Origin: Variovorax paradoxus
GTDB lineage: Bacteria > Pseudomonadota > Gammaproteobacteria > Burkholderiales > Burkholderiaceae_C
DNA: 64,000 nt
NCBI RefSeq assembly: GCF_029919115.1
Contig: NZ_CP123990.1
Span: 5,746,676-5,810,675 of the forward strand
Direction of reading: 5' to 3'
Positions 18,258 through 27,594 of the stretch are shown here, piece after piece (position 1 is the first letter of the stretch; every line of letters begins with the position of its first letter). A program made the translations under genes and the position numbers. The notes below the pieces were generated by a model. That model had not been told where the DNA came from. It was given only the letters and a program-made list of their open reading frames with translations, and made no database searches.

Positions 18258-20540
18258 TCATGCGCGAGCCTCTTCAAGCGGAGGTTCCAGGTTCTCGGCC
18301 TTGCTGCTTTCGCTCTGCGCCATGGTGCCCGAGCGCAGAAAGTCGCCGGCCTCGTTGGCGACCACGGCGCCGCTGAAGTAGTAGCCCTGCGCAAGGGTCG
18401 TGGCGCCGGCCGATCCGAGGAAGGCCCGCTGCGCTTCCGTCTCCAGGCCCTCGACGATGATGCCGATCCGCGCCTCCCGCGCCAGGTTCATGATGGCGCG
18501 CACCGTGGCTGCGCTGTCGGGGTCGTCGATGGCTCTCTTGAGCATCGACTGCGCAATCTTCAGGTGGTTGACGCGGTAGGTCCGCAGGTATTCGAACGAC
18601 GAGTATTCGGTGCCGAAGTCGTCGATGGCGATCCGGGCCCCGAGCGCGCGCAACTGCGGCAGCACGTCGTTGTGGGTCCATGTCATCTGGGCCAGCGTCG
18701 ACTCCGTCACGTCGAACTCCAGAACGGATGCGTCGAGTTGCCACTTCGCAAGGCAGTCCACCACGTCTCGGACCAGCTCGGCGCCCTTTCTGAGCTGTCC
18801 GAGCGACAGGTTGATCGCCACCAGCGGCGGCGCCACGCCCTGTTCGCGCCACAGGCTCATCTGCCTGCACGCCTGATCCAACACCCAGCGGCCCAGCAGG
18901 ACGATGCCGCCCGTGCGTTCGGCGATCGGCACGAAGGCCGCGGCGTCGAGCAGCCCCTGCTGCGGATGGTGCCAGCGCAGCAGCGCTTCCACTCCCACGA
19001 TCTTTCCCGAAGACAGCTCGACCTGCGGCTGGTAGTAGAGCTCCAGCTCTTCGCGCTCAATCGCCTTCTTCAGGTCTTCGCCGAGCGCAACCCGCGCACG
19101 AACCTCCAGGTCGAGTTCTTCCGAGTGGAAGCGGTATTGATTGCGTCCCTCTTCCTTCGACCGGTAGAGGGCTGCGTCGGCCTGCGCCAGCATTTCGTCA
19201 GGGCTCTCGCTGCCTTGAATGAAGGGGCAGATACCGATGCTGGCGGACACGTGCACTTCGTTGCCGTTGAGCATGTAGGGGCGCGCAAGCTCCGCCTGTA
19301 TTTTTGCGGCCAGTGCGCCCGCGGTGGCCGGCTCACCCATTTCGCTTTGCAGCACCGCAAACTCGTCGCCGCCCAGGCGGGCCACCAGGTCGGTTTCGCG
19401 CGTGCAGCTCTTCAGGCGCTGGGCCACCTCGCGCAGCAGCAAGTCGCCGGCCGGATGGCCGAAGGTGTCATTGACCGGTTTGAAGTGGTCCAGGTCAAGG
19501 CAGTGCAACGCAAAAGGCATGGAGCCCCTGCGTGCAGCCGCATGGGCCTGGTGAAGGCGTTCGGTCAGCGTGGCGCGGTTTGCAAGGCCGGTGAGCCCGT
19601 CGGTGCGCGCGAGCCGCGCCAGCTGCTCTTCCGCCGCCTTGCGTTCGGTAATGTCGATGACGATGCCCTCGACCTCGATGAGCCGGCCTTCCTTGTCGCG
19701 AACCGGAACATAGCGGTTCTCCACCCACCGCCGCGTGCCGTCGCCTGTGCACAGCCGGTATTCGATGGAGGCGCCTTCCGCGTCCTTCTCGAGCACGCGA
19801 GCCATTGCATCGGCAACCCCCGCGCGGTCGGCCGGGTCGATCAGAACATCTGCCCAGTCCGGGTTGGCCATGAGGCTGGCCGGATCGTGGCCGAACTTGG
19901 TGATGTTGTGCGAGATGTAGATCAGCGGAAAGGTCGGCTCGCCGCGCAGCCGATACAGGATGGTCGGGCTGTTCTGCACGATGATGTTGGCATCCGACAG
20001 CTCGCGGGTGCGCTCTTCGACAGCCTGCTCGAGCTGGTTGAGCTTGAACGCGGCGTCTTCCGTCATCTGCCACTTCATGGTGAGCGCGCTGGCGAGCTGG
20101 CGCGCCTCGATCGGGTCGAACGGCTTCTTGAGCACCAGCAGGCGGTCGCGCGCGTCCAGGCGCTCGAACACTTCCACCCACGACTGGTCCGCATAAGCGG
20201 TGCAAATGACGATCTGCAGGCGCGGGTCCACCAGCCACAGCTGCTCGATCGTCTCCACGCCGTCCCAGCCCGGGGGCATGCGCATGTCGATGAAGGCCAT
20301 GGCGTAGGGCTGGTCCGCGTCCAGTGCCTCGCGCACCTTGGCAACCGCTTCTTGCCCCTGGTAGGCGCTGTGCAGGACGAACTCCACCTCGCTCTTCCTG
20401 ACGGCGGTGCCAAACAGCGCGGCCTCCATGTCGTCCAGCTCCGGTGCGGCGGCCTCCGTCAGGAGAATTTTCCGGAAGTCCTCGTGAATGGCAGGCGTGT
20501 CGTCCGCGAGAAGGATGCGGCGGTTCTGCGGCTTGCTCAT
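18258..20540 (-). CDS. Response regulator with PAS, GGDEF and EAL domains
   Basis: The 760-residue protein begins with a receiver domain (RRILLADDTPAIHEDF, phospho-acceptor in AFIDMRMPPGWDG, KKPFDP lysine). A PAS/PAC region follows (ISHNITKFGHDPASL ... IVIDITERK), then a GGDEF domain with intact LGGDEFAVL and an EAL domain with GVEALLRW. In the EAL domain DDFGTEYSSF replaces the usual DDFGTGYSS. Its start overlaps the stop of the upstream histidine-kinase gene by 4 bp, so it is almost certainly that kinase's partner. In Legionella a NosP/kinase/REC-GGDEF-EAL set has this order, and phosphorylation tunes c-di-GMP turnover there. That role is inferred here from gene order and domains. Confidence 0.93.
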   Translation of the reverse strand: MSKPQNRRILLADDTPAIHEDFRKILLTEAAAPELDDMEAALFGTAVRKSEVEFVLHSAYQGQEAVAKVREALDADQPYAMAFIDMRMPPGWDGVETIEQLWLVDPRLQIVICTAYADQSWVEVFERLDARDRLLVLKKPFDPIEARQLASALTMKWQMTEDAAFKLNQLEQAVEERTRELSDANIIVQNSPTILYRLRGEPTFPLIYISHNITKFGHDPASLMANPDWADVLIDPADRAGVADAMARVLEKDAEGASIEYRLCTGDGTRRWVENRYVPVRDKEGRLIEVEGIVIDITERKAAEEQLARLARTDGLTGLANRATLTERLHQAHAAARRGSMPFALHCLDLDHFKPVNDTFGHPAGDLLLREVAQRLKSCTRETDLVARLGGDEFAVLQSEMGEPATAGALAAKIQAELARPYMLNGNEVHVSASIGICPFIQGSESPDEMLAQADAALYRSKEEGRNQYRFHSEELDLEVRARVALGEDLKKAIEREELELYYQPQVELSSGKIVGVEALLRWHHPQQGLLDAAAFVPIAERTGGIVLLGRWVLDQACRQMSLWREQGVAPPLVAINLSLGQLRKGAELVRDVVDCLAKWQLDASVLEFDVTESTLAQMTWTHNDVLPQLRALGARIAIDDFGTEYSSFEYLRTYRVNHLKIAQSMLKRAIDDPDSAATVRAIMNLAREARIGIIVEGLETEAQRAFLGSAGATTLAQGYYFSGAVVANEAGDFLRSGTMAQSESSKAENLEPPLEEARA

Positions 20541-21634
20541 GACATTTCTCTCGGCTTGCCGATCGGCAGTTCCAGCGTGAACGTCGCACCCATGCCGGGT
20601 CCGTCGCTACGGGCCGCCAGCGTGCCGCCCATCTCCCGCGCCGCGATGGCCGCGCTGTGCAGCCCGAAGCCGTGGCCGTCCTTCTTGGTGGTGAAACCAT
20701 GCACGAAGACCCGCGCCAGGTTTTCGGGAGCGATGCCCACTCCCGTGTCCGAGACGCGGATGCGCAGTGTCTGATCTCCGAGGAGCTCTGCATGCAGCAT
20801 GAGCCGAGCGCTGTCGTCGGGCGCTCCCTCCATGGCTTGTTCGGCGTTGCGCAACAGGTTCGTCAGCACTTGCAGGACCCGCCCCCTGTCCAGCGGCAAT
20901 TCGGGAATCTGTGCCAACTCGTTCTCCATCACCACCTGATGGCGCGACGGGCCTGCGGCATTCATGCGCAGTGCATCCTCGACAAGCTCATGGATCCGTA
21001 TCGGCTCGATCAGTTGGGAGGCCCCGGCATGGGCCTGCTGGGCGGCGATGATCTCCTTGATGTGGTCGACGCTCTTGGCCAGCATCACGAGTTCGTCAAC
21101 GGCAGTGCGCTGCTCCGCCACCAGCAGCGGCGTCAACTGCATCAGATATCCCGGAAGCATCTTTCCCTTGGCATCGGTCGCCAGGTACGTGCCCAGGTCG
21201 TCTGCATGCTCGTTCATCAGGCGCGCCGCACGCGCAAGCCCTTCCATCTTGGATGCGCGAACCCCGGAAAGGATCAGGCCCGCCGAAACGTTGACGCTGT
21301 TGAGCACATTGCCCACGTTGTGCAGAACGTTGGTGGCGATCTCGGCCATCCCGGCCGAGCGTGCCGCCGCCACCAGGTCGGCCTGTGTCTTGCGCAGCAC
21401 CCGGTTGACCTGCTCGTTCTCGCGCAGCGCCGCTTCCAGTTCCGCGGTTCGGCTGTGCACCTGCTCCTCCAGCATGATCGTGGTCTGGAAGAGATTGAAG
21501 TCGGAGCCCTGCGCGTTCGCGCTGCGTTCGGCACGGTCCATCAGTGCCCGGATGATCTTGTTGAGCCGGGCAGCCTCGTCTTTCGAGGAGGGGGCTGGCG
21601 AGCTGGAGCGCTGCAGCGTCGTCGCATCAGACAT
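20537..21634 (-). CDS. Sensor histidine kinase of the FIST/NosP operon
   Basis: The 365-residue protein has no membrane segment, so it is probably cytoplasmic. An N-terminal coiled coil (MLEEQVHSRTAELEAALREN) leads to the unusual H-box NVLHNVGNVLNSV, a form seen in kinases linked to FIST sensors. A HATPase domain follows with NLLRNAEQAM (N box), SDTGVGI (G1) and GHGFGLHSAA (G2). The start at 21634 overlaps the FIST gene by 8 bp, and the stop overlaps the response-regulator gene by 4 bp, so the three are translationally coupled. NahK-type kinases are inhibited or tuned by the NO-binding NosP partner; whether that holds here is inferred from the operon. Confidence 0.9.
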   Translation of the reverse strand: MSDATTLQRSSSPAPSSKDEAARLNKIIRALMDRAERSANAQGSDFNLFQTTIMLEEQVHSRTAELEAALRENEQVNRVLRKTQADLVAAARSAGMAEIATNVLHNVGNVLNSVNVSAGLILSGVRASKMEGLARAARLMNEHADDLGTYLATDAKGKMLPGYLMQLTPLLVAEQRTAVDELVMLAKSVDHIKEIIAAQQAHAGASQLIEPIRIHELVEDALRMNAAGPSRHQVVMENELAQIPELPLDRGRVLQVLTNLLRNAEQAMEGAPDDSARLMLHAELLGDQTLRIRVSDTGVGIAPENLARVFVHGFTTKKDGHGFGLHSAAIAAREMGGTLAARSDGPGMGATFTLELPIGKPREMS

Positions 21635-22787
21635 GGCTTGTCTCCACAGCGTTCGCGCCGAACGCAATGCCGACCAGCGTCTGATTGACGTGCACGCCGC
21701 GGAACTGCTCGCCGTAGGTGTGAAAGCCGACCGTGTTGTTCTCCTGCAGGACTTCGCCGATGCGCTCCCTCGCGGCGCTCTGCGTGATCTCCAGCTTGCG
21801 CAGGATGCAGTCGTAACCCAGAACGAGCTGTGGCGGACCGATCTCGGCCCGTATCTCGGCAAACGCCTGCTCCAGGTTCTGCAGCAGATCCACGCCCTTG
21901 GCCACCCGCAGGACCAGCCCGTTTTCGATGGCGCAGAAAAAAGTCAGGCTGCCATCGGCGTTCGCTTTCTGGATCGAACGCACATAGGTGGTCCCGCCGA
22001 TCGTCAGCACCACCGGCCAGGCCGCGAATCGCGCGGGGTTCAGGTCGGACGCGTCGATGCCGAGCATCCGCGCGTACTCCTGGCTTGCCGGCAGGCCGTT
22101 GATTTCCTTGACGACGCGGCAAGAGGCGTCCGCCTCGGTCACCACCAGCCTGTCTTCAGTGGCAACGATGTGTTGCGTCTTGAAAATCCGAAACGGCATT
22201 CGGGACACCACCAACACCAGCACTGCACAGTCGGAGCAGAACTGGCCATCCCAATAAACCTGGGTCTTGTCGAACTTCATGCCGTCACCCGCCGATCCAC
22301 CGAGCAACGCAAGCCTGCCCAATGCCGTCTGGAATGCTCGTGTCACGGGCTCTTCGCGCAGCGACAGCCCATCGATCAACAGCAATGCGAAGCTGTTGTC
22401 CACGTCCGCAGGCGCGCCTTCCGCCATCAGCTTGTGCAGCAGCGACTGGGCGAAGGCTTGACCCGCATCCACCTCGAATTGCTGCAAATGGTCGACCTGG
22501 CCTGCTACCACCCTGAAGTGGCTGCCGGCAAAGCTCGCCCCCGCGAGACTGTGGTCCCGGAAGCCGGCGGGTCCGATCTCTCCGGCGGTGGTGCAGCCCA
22601 CCACCAGGACTTCGCCGAACAGATGCTTCATCTCCTCGGCAAGCGCATCCAGGTGGTATTCGCTGGAGCAGAAGAAGATCACCAGCGACATGCCCGGCTG
22701 CGACACCATGGCATGGAACTCCTGCGCGGCCTTGCGAGGGTCTGTCGTGCAAGAGTGGGCCTTGCGTACGCAATCCATATGCACCAT
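21627..22787 (-). CDS. FIST-domain sensor protein (NosP-like)
   Basis: The 386-residue protein contains the FIST N domain (about 30-220; VIFFCSSEYHLDALAEEM, then VVGCTTAGEIGPAGF, typical of the family) and the FIST C domain (about 225-375). It has no membrane segment or signal peptide. The family binds small ligands, and NosP members bind haem and sense nitric oxide. It is the first gene of an overlapping operon with a histidine kinase and a REC-PAS-GGDEF-EAL protein, the order known for NosP systems. I cannot assign the haem-ligating residue from sequence alone. ATG 22787 has AAGGA upstream. The start region is divergent from a CheY-like gene about 590 bp away. Confidence 0.88.
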   Translation of the reverse strand: MVHMDCVRKAHSCTTDPRKAAQEFHAMVSQPGMSLVIFFCSSEYHLDALAEEMKHLFGEVLVVGCTTAGEIGPAGFRDHSLAGASFAGSHFRVVAGQVDHLQQFEVDAGQAFAQSLLHKLMAEGAPADVDNSFALLLIDGLSLREEPVTRAFQTALGRLALLGGSAGDGMKFDKTQVYWDGQFCSDCAVLVLVVSRMPFRIFKTQHIVATEDRLVVTEADASCRVVKEINGLPASQEYARMLGIDASDLNPARFAAWPVVLTIGGTTYVRSIQKANADGSLTFFCAIENGLVLRVAKGVDLLQNLEQAFAEIRAEIGPPQLVLGYDCILRKLEITQSAARERIGEVLQENNTVGFHTYGEQFRGVHVNQTLVGIAFGANAVETSHV

Positions 22788-23380
22788 GTCGAATCCTTAC
22801 GTTGGAGCCATTAGGCGCTTGATGGATGCAGCGCGGTTGCCTGATTCCATGCGAGACATGCCTGTCTCGGACTGCGAGCTTGCGGCGCTCCTCGAAGACC
22901 TACATGAGAAGTTCTAGTGCTAACCCCTCATAACGGACCTTAACTAGATAGGACTCATGTTTCGCTGCTTGAGCTCGGGCTTGCGCAGAGCCCACGCCGG
23001 TCTGCGCATCGCGCTTCGGAAGTGGTGGGTGCGCTCGCAGCCTGTCGAAGTCGACCGCATCAGCGATTCGATCGAGGTCCGACGAGGATCGCCTGCGCAC
23101 CTGGCCGTGCGCCAAGGTGTGGACGCGCTGAATTCTGCTGCCGAGGCAATTCTGCGTATCGGCATTGGCGGCGGTTCTCCTCAATGCTTCCCGGGTCACC
23201 TGGATGGCCCACCGAGCTTGAGTGCGCACGTGAAGACCTTTTCCGAACCACAGGGCCACGGCGCCCTCGGCCGCGACTCGAGCATGGCGCGGTCGTGGGG
23301 AGGTTCCTACATGATCCGTCTGGCCGTGCGTACGACCGAGCGATTTCATGCGTTTAGCTTGGCTGTGTAGGAGCAAGCGA
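22788..23380. other. Intergenic region between the FIST operon and the CheY-like gene
   Basis: Some 590 bp between divergent genes presumably hold both promoters. Open frames here have shadow-like composition. No RNA element, repeat or clear gene was recognised. Confidence 0.45.
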
Positions 23381-23770
23381 ATGGAACTGTGCATCTTTCT
23401 TGTCGAGGACAGTCCGCAGATTCGAGACAATCTGATTCCCGCCCTGGCCGATCTTGGGCTCGCGCAGGTGGTCGGCGTCGCGGAATCGGAACCGGAAGCA
23501 ACCGAGTGGCTGGCTCGGCATGAGCATGCGTGGGATATCGCGGTCGTCGACCTTTTCCTGAAGAAAGGATCCGGCCTCGGCGTCTTGCGCTGGGTGCACC
23601 CACGACGCCGCCCGAAGCAACGGGTTGTGGTGCTCTCCAACTATGCCACTCCCACGACGCGCGAGAGTTGCCTCGAATCCGGCGCGGATGCGGTGTTTGA
23701 CAAGTCGACCCAACTCGATGAGTTCTTCGACTACTGCCAAGCCGCGGACAGGCACCGCACCGCCTGCTAG
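23381..23770 (+). CDS. Single-domain response regulator (CheY-like)
   Basis: The 129-residue protein is a receiver domain only. It has acidic residues in FLVEDSPQIRDN, a phospho-acceptor Asp near residue 57 in AVVDLFLKKGSG, Ser in VVLSNYA and Lys in FDKSTQ. It has no output domain, so it acts by protein-protein contact or as a phosphate sink. ATG 23381 is preceded by AGGAG. It lies divergent from the FIST/kinase operon and could be a second phospho-target of that kinase (inference). Confidence 0.9.
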   Translation: MELCIFLVEDSPQIRDNLIPALADLGLAQVVGVAESEPEATEWLARHEHAWDIAVVDLFLKKGSGLGVLRWVHPRRRPKQRVVVLSNYATPTTRESCLESGADAVFDKSTQLDEFFDYCQAADRHRTAC

Positions 23771-23808
23771 CGCCGCAGTGCACACATTCGCCGCTTCCAA
23801 AGGATTGG

Positions 23809-24906
23809 TTAGGAGGGTTGTCCGCCTTGGCGGCTGTCGTCCAATCGATGCCCAAGGAAGAATCGAAGGATCTCGCGGCTGGCGTCGACACCTTCGGGCT
23901 GGGTGTAGCTGCCTTGCGGGCTTCCGCCGGACCATGCGTGGCCCGCTCCATGAAGGCGCCAATGCTCGGAATCGCCATAGCCGCTGGGGGCAGCGTAGAG
24001 TGTCCGCGTGAAGCGCCGCCCCGACGGGGATTGGCCTTCCTTGACCTCCACCGGCGTCGCCCCCGCGAAGACGGCCAGCCCGTTGCTGGCATGCACCGTC
24101 TTGTCTGCATCGCCATGAAAAACAATGGTCGGCGGCCGCGGTGCAGTCCCATGACCGAAAGACGGCGCCGCGCCTCTTTGCATTGCGCTTAAGGCCGACG
24201 CCACGTCATGCGCGGCGCCGTGCGGAAGACCGGAATGCACGCCCACCGCAGCGTAGACGTCGGGATAGCAATGACCCAGGACATCCGCCATCGCGCCCCC
24301 CGCAGACAGGCCTGCCACGTAGATCCTGCAAGGGTCAGCGTGCTGCTGCTGGGTGACATGTTGGGTGAGGGCGGCCAGAAGCGCCGGCTCACCCCGGCCG
24401 CGTTGCTGATGCTGCGACTTGAACCAGTTCCAGCATTTCTGGCCATTGGCCCTTTGCGTCTGTTCGGGATAGAGCACCGTCGCGCCGCAGGCGCGTGCGT
24501 GCTCGTTCATGCGCGTGCCGGCAGCGAAGTCGGCAGCGTTCTGGGTGCACCCGTGAAGCATCACGACCAGCGGCTGCGGCGCCTCCCGCCGCTCTGGGGT
24601 GGGCGCCGGGACGAAAAGCATGTAGTCGATGCTGCGGCCCTGGTGTGCAAACGTGCCCTTCACCCATTGTTCGGTGCCCTCCGCCGACCCGGGGGAGGGC
24701 GCCCGTGGCTCCCGGTCGATCACCCGGGCCTCGACCTCGATGATCTCTGGGTCGACCGTGGGTGCGTTCGATCCGCCGGACGCTGCCGGCCGTGGCTCGG
24801 CCTCGCTTCGCAGTGCGCGCTGAATGGCCTCGGTGGCTTCGCCCAAGCGCCCTTGGCGCGTAAGGAGGGCGGCCTTGTCCATCAGGCCCGCGAAAAGTGG
24901 ATTCAT
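23809..24906 (-). CDS. PHB depolymerase family esterase
   Basis: The 365-residue protein belongs to the Esterase_phd/LpqC group. Its lipase box GLSAGGAM places the nucleophile near Ser201; HGDADKTV near 275 carries the Asp, and the His is in HGAGHAWSGG near 332. The oxyanion region is MLHGCTQN. The first ~80 residues form a helical lead without a classical signal peptide. Members hydrolyse polyhydroxyalkanoate oligomers, feruloyl esters or similar polyesters. The start at 24906 gives MNPLFAGLMDKAAL, the conserved beginning of this group. It lies 28 bp downstream of a ribbon-helix-helix regulator gene on the same strand and is probably co-transcribed with it. Confidence 0.88.
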   Translation of the reverse strand: MNPLFAGLMDKAALLTRQGRLGEATEAIQRALRSEAEPRPAASGGSNAPTVDPEIIEVEARVIDREPRAPSPGSAEGTEQWVKGTFAHQGRSIDYMLFVPAPTPERREAPQPLVVMLHGCTQNAADFAAGTRMNEHARACGATVLYPEQTQRANGQKCWNWFKSQHQQRGRGEPALLAALTQHVTQQQHADPCRIYVAGLSAGGAMADVLGHCYPDVYAAVGVHSGLPHGAAHDVASALSAMQRGAAPSFGHGTAPRPPTIVFHGDADKTVHASNGLAVFAGATPVEVKEGQSPSGRRFTRTLYAAPSGYGDSEHWRLHGAGHAWSGGSPQGSYTQPEGVDASREILRFFLGHRLDDSRQGGQPS

Positions 24907-24934
24907 TGATTGGTCCGAAAAGTTGGATATGAAA

Positions 24935-25360
24935 CTAGCGGATGCGTCCTGCCAGCGCCGCCTTGACAGCGGGGGAAGCATGAAGTGCACCGAGCACTGT
25001 CAACGAGTCGATGGCTGCACTGGCGAGCTCGGGACTGACATCCGGCTCAATGACGGCCAAGCCGAGTACCCGAATCTGGAGTTTCTCGCCGGCGACGCGC
25101 GCGGCTTCGAGGTCGGCGACCGAAAAGGTCTGCAATCCCAGCACCAGCATCTTTCGGCTCACCGCTTGGCGCAGCACGTCAGCATGCGACGCCAGATGCG
25201 ATCGGATGGCAGTACGGATGAAGTCCGTGCGATTCGAATAAAAGCCGTCCGCCACGAGCAGGTCGACATGGCCCAGATCGACGAAGCCCATGTTGATCGT
25301 GATCTTCTCGGAGTCCGGCGCTTTGGCGGCAGGAGGCTTTGATAAAGGCTGGGATGGCAT
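24935..25360 (-). CDS. CopG/ribbon-helix-helix transcriptional regulator
   Basis: In this 141-residue protein, the N-terminal ~20-60 region has the RHH pattern: a strand (KITINMGFVDLGHVDLLV) followed by SNRTDFIRTAIRSHL. The remaining ~80 residues are a helical extension of unknown role. The start at 25360 lies inside the first of two palindromes that look like its own operators. It precedes the PHB-depolymerase-family gene by 28 bp, a pairing common in Comamonadaceae, so it probably regulates polyester or PHB-linked esterase expression (inference). Confidence 0.78.
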   Translation of the reverse strand: MPSQPLSKPPAAKAPDSEKITINMGFVDLGHVDLLVADGFYSNRTDFIRTAIRSHLASHADVLRQAVSRKMLVLGLQTFSVADLEAARVAGEKLQIRVLGLAVIEPDVSPELASAAIDSLTVLGALHASPAVKAALAGRIR

Positions 25361-25391
25361 GCGCCATCCTATCACCATCCATGTGGATGGT
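25352..25391. promoter_or_regulatory. Twin palindromic operators for the RHH regulator
   Basis: GGATGGC-ATGC-GCCATCC at 25352-25369 and ACCATCCA-TG-TGGATGGT at 25374-25391 share GGATGG/CCATCC half-sites. Tandem short half-sites over the start codon and just upstream are typical of ribbon-helix-helix autoregulators. Confidence 0.65.
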
Positions 25392-25424
25392 ATATCTCAG
25401 ATCGGGACCACATAGGCGTACGGA

Positions 25425-25727
25425 TTGGTGGCCCGCGGCAGCCCATCTGACAAGGATCTCTGGCCCCTGGGAGTGCGTGCCAGTCCGGACGCTGAGTTGG
25501 TCAACACGATGCTGGATGCAGCCATCGAGACAGTGGCCCAAACGACTGACCGGCCTGTGGTTCACTCCGATCGGAGCGGCCACTACCGCTCGCCAGGTTG
25601 GCTATCAAGAATGAGCGACGCGAACTTCACCCGCTCAATGTCCCGCAAGGCATGCTCACCTGATAACGCAGCTTGCGAAAGCTTCTTCGGTCGGCTGAAG
25701 AACGAGTTGTCCTATCCGCGGAACTGG
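25425..25727 (+). pseudogene. IS3-family transposase (OrfB) fragment
   Basis: The fragment reads SPDAELVNTMLDAAIETV, RPVVHSDRSGHYRSPGWL and CSPDNAACESFFGRLKNEL, the C-terminal DDE part of IS3/IS150-group transposases. The HSDxGxHY and SPDNAACESFFGRLKNE motifs are clear. Both ends are missing, and the sequence joins directly to a sensor-kinase fragment, so this is an insertion scar rather than an active element. Confidence 0.85.
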
Positions 25728-27260
25728 GCGTGCTGGTGCCGCCCCATGCCGATGATTTCCGTATCGAGGCGTGGGCCAACACCGGACCCGACGGCGTGAG
25801 CGTGGACACGAGGAAAGAACGCCTGAGGGCGACGAACCTGCCGGGCTCGGTCCTGCAATACGTGCTGCGCACCAGGGAGAGATTGCTGCTCGAGGACGCG
25901 GCGAACGTGCAGCCGTACGCTGCCGACGCGTACATCGCGAACCGGCAGGCCCGGTCAATTCTCTGCCTACCGCTGCTCAAGCAGACCCGCCTGCTGGGTG
26001 TCCTCTACCTGGGAGAACAACCTGACGGCCGGGGCCTTCACGGCGAGCCGCCTGGCACTGACCGAACTGCTGGCTTCCGAAGCCGCAATCTCACTCGAGA
26101 ACGCGCGGCTCTAACTCGAGCTCCAGGAACGCGAGGCGCGGGTGCGGCGCCTCTTCAACGCGAACATCATCGGCATCTTCACGTGGAATCTCGACGGCCG
26201 CATCATCGATGCCAACCGGGCGTTCGCACAGATCATCGGCTACACCAGCGAAGACTTGGCGTCGGGACAGATCCGGTGGAAGGACCTGATGCCTCCGACC
26301 TGGGACGAAGGTGACGACCGGATCATGGAGAGGCTCCTGGCCGCGCGCGTAGTGGCGCCGTTCGAGGGCGAGTACGTGAGGAAGGATGGCGGCACGGTTC
26401 CCGTGCTGATCGGTGCCGCGCTCTTCGATGCGGCGTCCGGCGAGGGAGTGTCCTTCGTGCTGGACCTGACGGACCGCAAGAAGGCCGAGGATGCGGTGCG
26501 CGACGGCGAGCGACGCTATCACGAGCTTGAACTGCGCCTGTCGGACGCCAACCGCATCGCGAGCATCGGGCAACTCTCTGCGTCGATCGCGCACGAGATC
26601 AATCAGCGGCTCGCTGGGATCGTCACCAACGCCAGCACGGGGCTGCGGATGCTGGAGGCGGATCCGCCGCATCTCGATGGCGCCCGCGAGACCCTCAAGC
26701 GCACGCTTCGAGACGGCAACCGGGCTGCCGAGGTGATCACGCGATTGCGTGCACTGTTCGGTCAGGGCGATCTCGCCCTGGAACCGCTCGACCTCAACGA
26801 GACGACGCGCGAGGTGCTGGGGCTGCTGGCCAGCGACCTCGAACGCAACGAGGTGATCCTCGAGCTCCGCCTGGATGAAGCGCTGCCGTCCATCGCGGGC
26901 GTACGCATCCAGCTTCAGCAGGTCATGCTCAACCTGATTCGCAATGCCTCGGAGGCCATGGCCGAAGTTCATGACCGGCCGCGCCAGCTCGTTATCGAGA
27001 CCGGGGCCGAGGAGGGCGATCGCGTGCGTGTGCGCGTGGCGGATTCGGGCGTGGGCCTGGGCAGCCAGAACTTGCACAAGCCCTTCGAGGCTTTCTATTC
27101 CACCAAGCGCACCGGCATGGGCGTGGGGCTGTCGGTCAGCCGTTCGATCATCGAGCGACACAACGGCCGGCTGTGGGCCGAACCCAACGACGGTCACGGC
27201 GCCACGTTCCTGATGTCGATCCCTCGCCACCCGGATTCTCCGCTCTCGAGATTGCTTTGA
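25728..27260 (+). pseudogene. C-terminal remnant of a large sensor kinase (GAF-PAS-HisKA-HATPase)
   Basis: The fragment begins in a GAF domain (VLVPPHADDFRIEAW ... SILCLPLLKQTRLLGVLYL). An extra G near 26011-26013 shifts the frame away from the expected LYLENNLTAGAF. An in-frame TAA at 26112 then replaces the usual Tyr after NARL. The remainder, PAS (NANIIGIFTWNLDGRIIDAN), H-box IAHEINQRLAGI and HATPase motifs NLIRNASEAM and DSGVGL, is intact and open from GTG 26142. This layout is the tail of trifunctional Ser/Thr-kinase/AAA/sensor-kinase proteins of more than 1500 residues; the N-terminal part was lost at the IS3 junction. The P of HEINQP is R here. The open part could still be translated. 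Confidence 0.8.
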
Positions 27261-27594
27261 GGCCGTGGCTGCAGATGTGCGGTGTGGCCACGGGAAAAGC
27301 CTCCTCCATATTGAAGATCGTGCTTGCTGAAAAACCGCACGCGTAGCGAATGGACATCGCGCTCAAAGCCATCGCCTTCGCCCTTCCGGTACGAATTGCC
27401 CTCAATTGATGTTCCGCCATAGGGGGTGCGAACGCAATGGAAGCGTCACACGTCAGGACGAAGGTCTACACAGTAGGCTCGAGCCTGAGCTTCATCTTGA
27501 TGCGCTGCTTGGCCGATTGATGGTCCTTGTCGGAAGCGCACAGGCGGTCTCCGGCCATGTGGCGGACAGGCGACCGCGTCCACGCGATGCCTGG
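27261..27594. other. Intergenic region
   Basis: About 330 bp separate the kinase remnant from the converging M23 peptidase gene. No gene, hairpin or repeat of note was seen. Confidence 0.4.

Noticed and set aside
18249..20774. 841-codon plus-strand frame opposite the REC-PAS-GGDEF-EAL gene
   Set aside because: Antisense shadow of a gene whose motifs are certain.
22957..23370. 137-codon frame between the FIST operon and the CheY-like gene
   Set aside because: Shadow-like composition, no ribosome-binding site and no recognisable domain.
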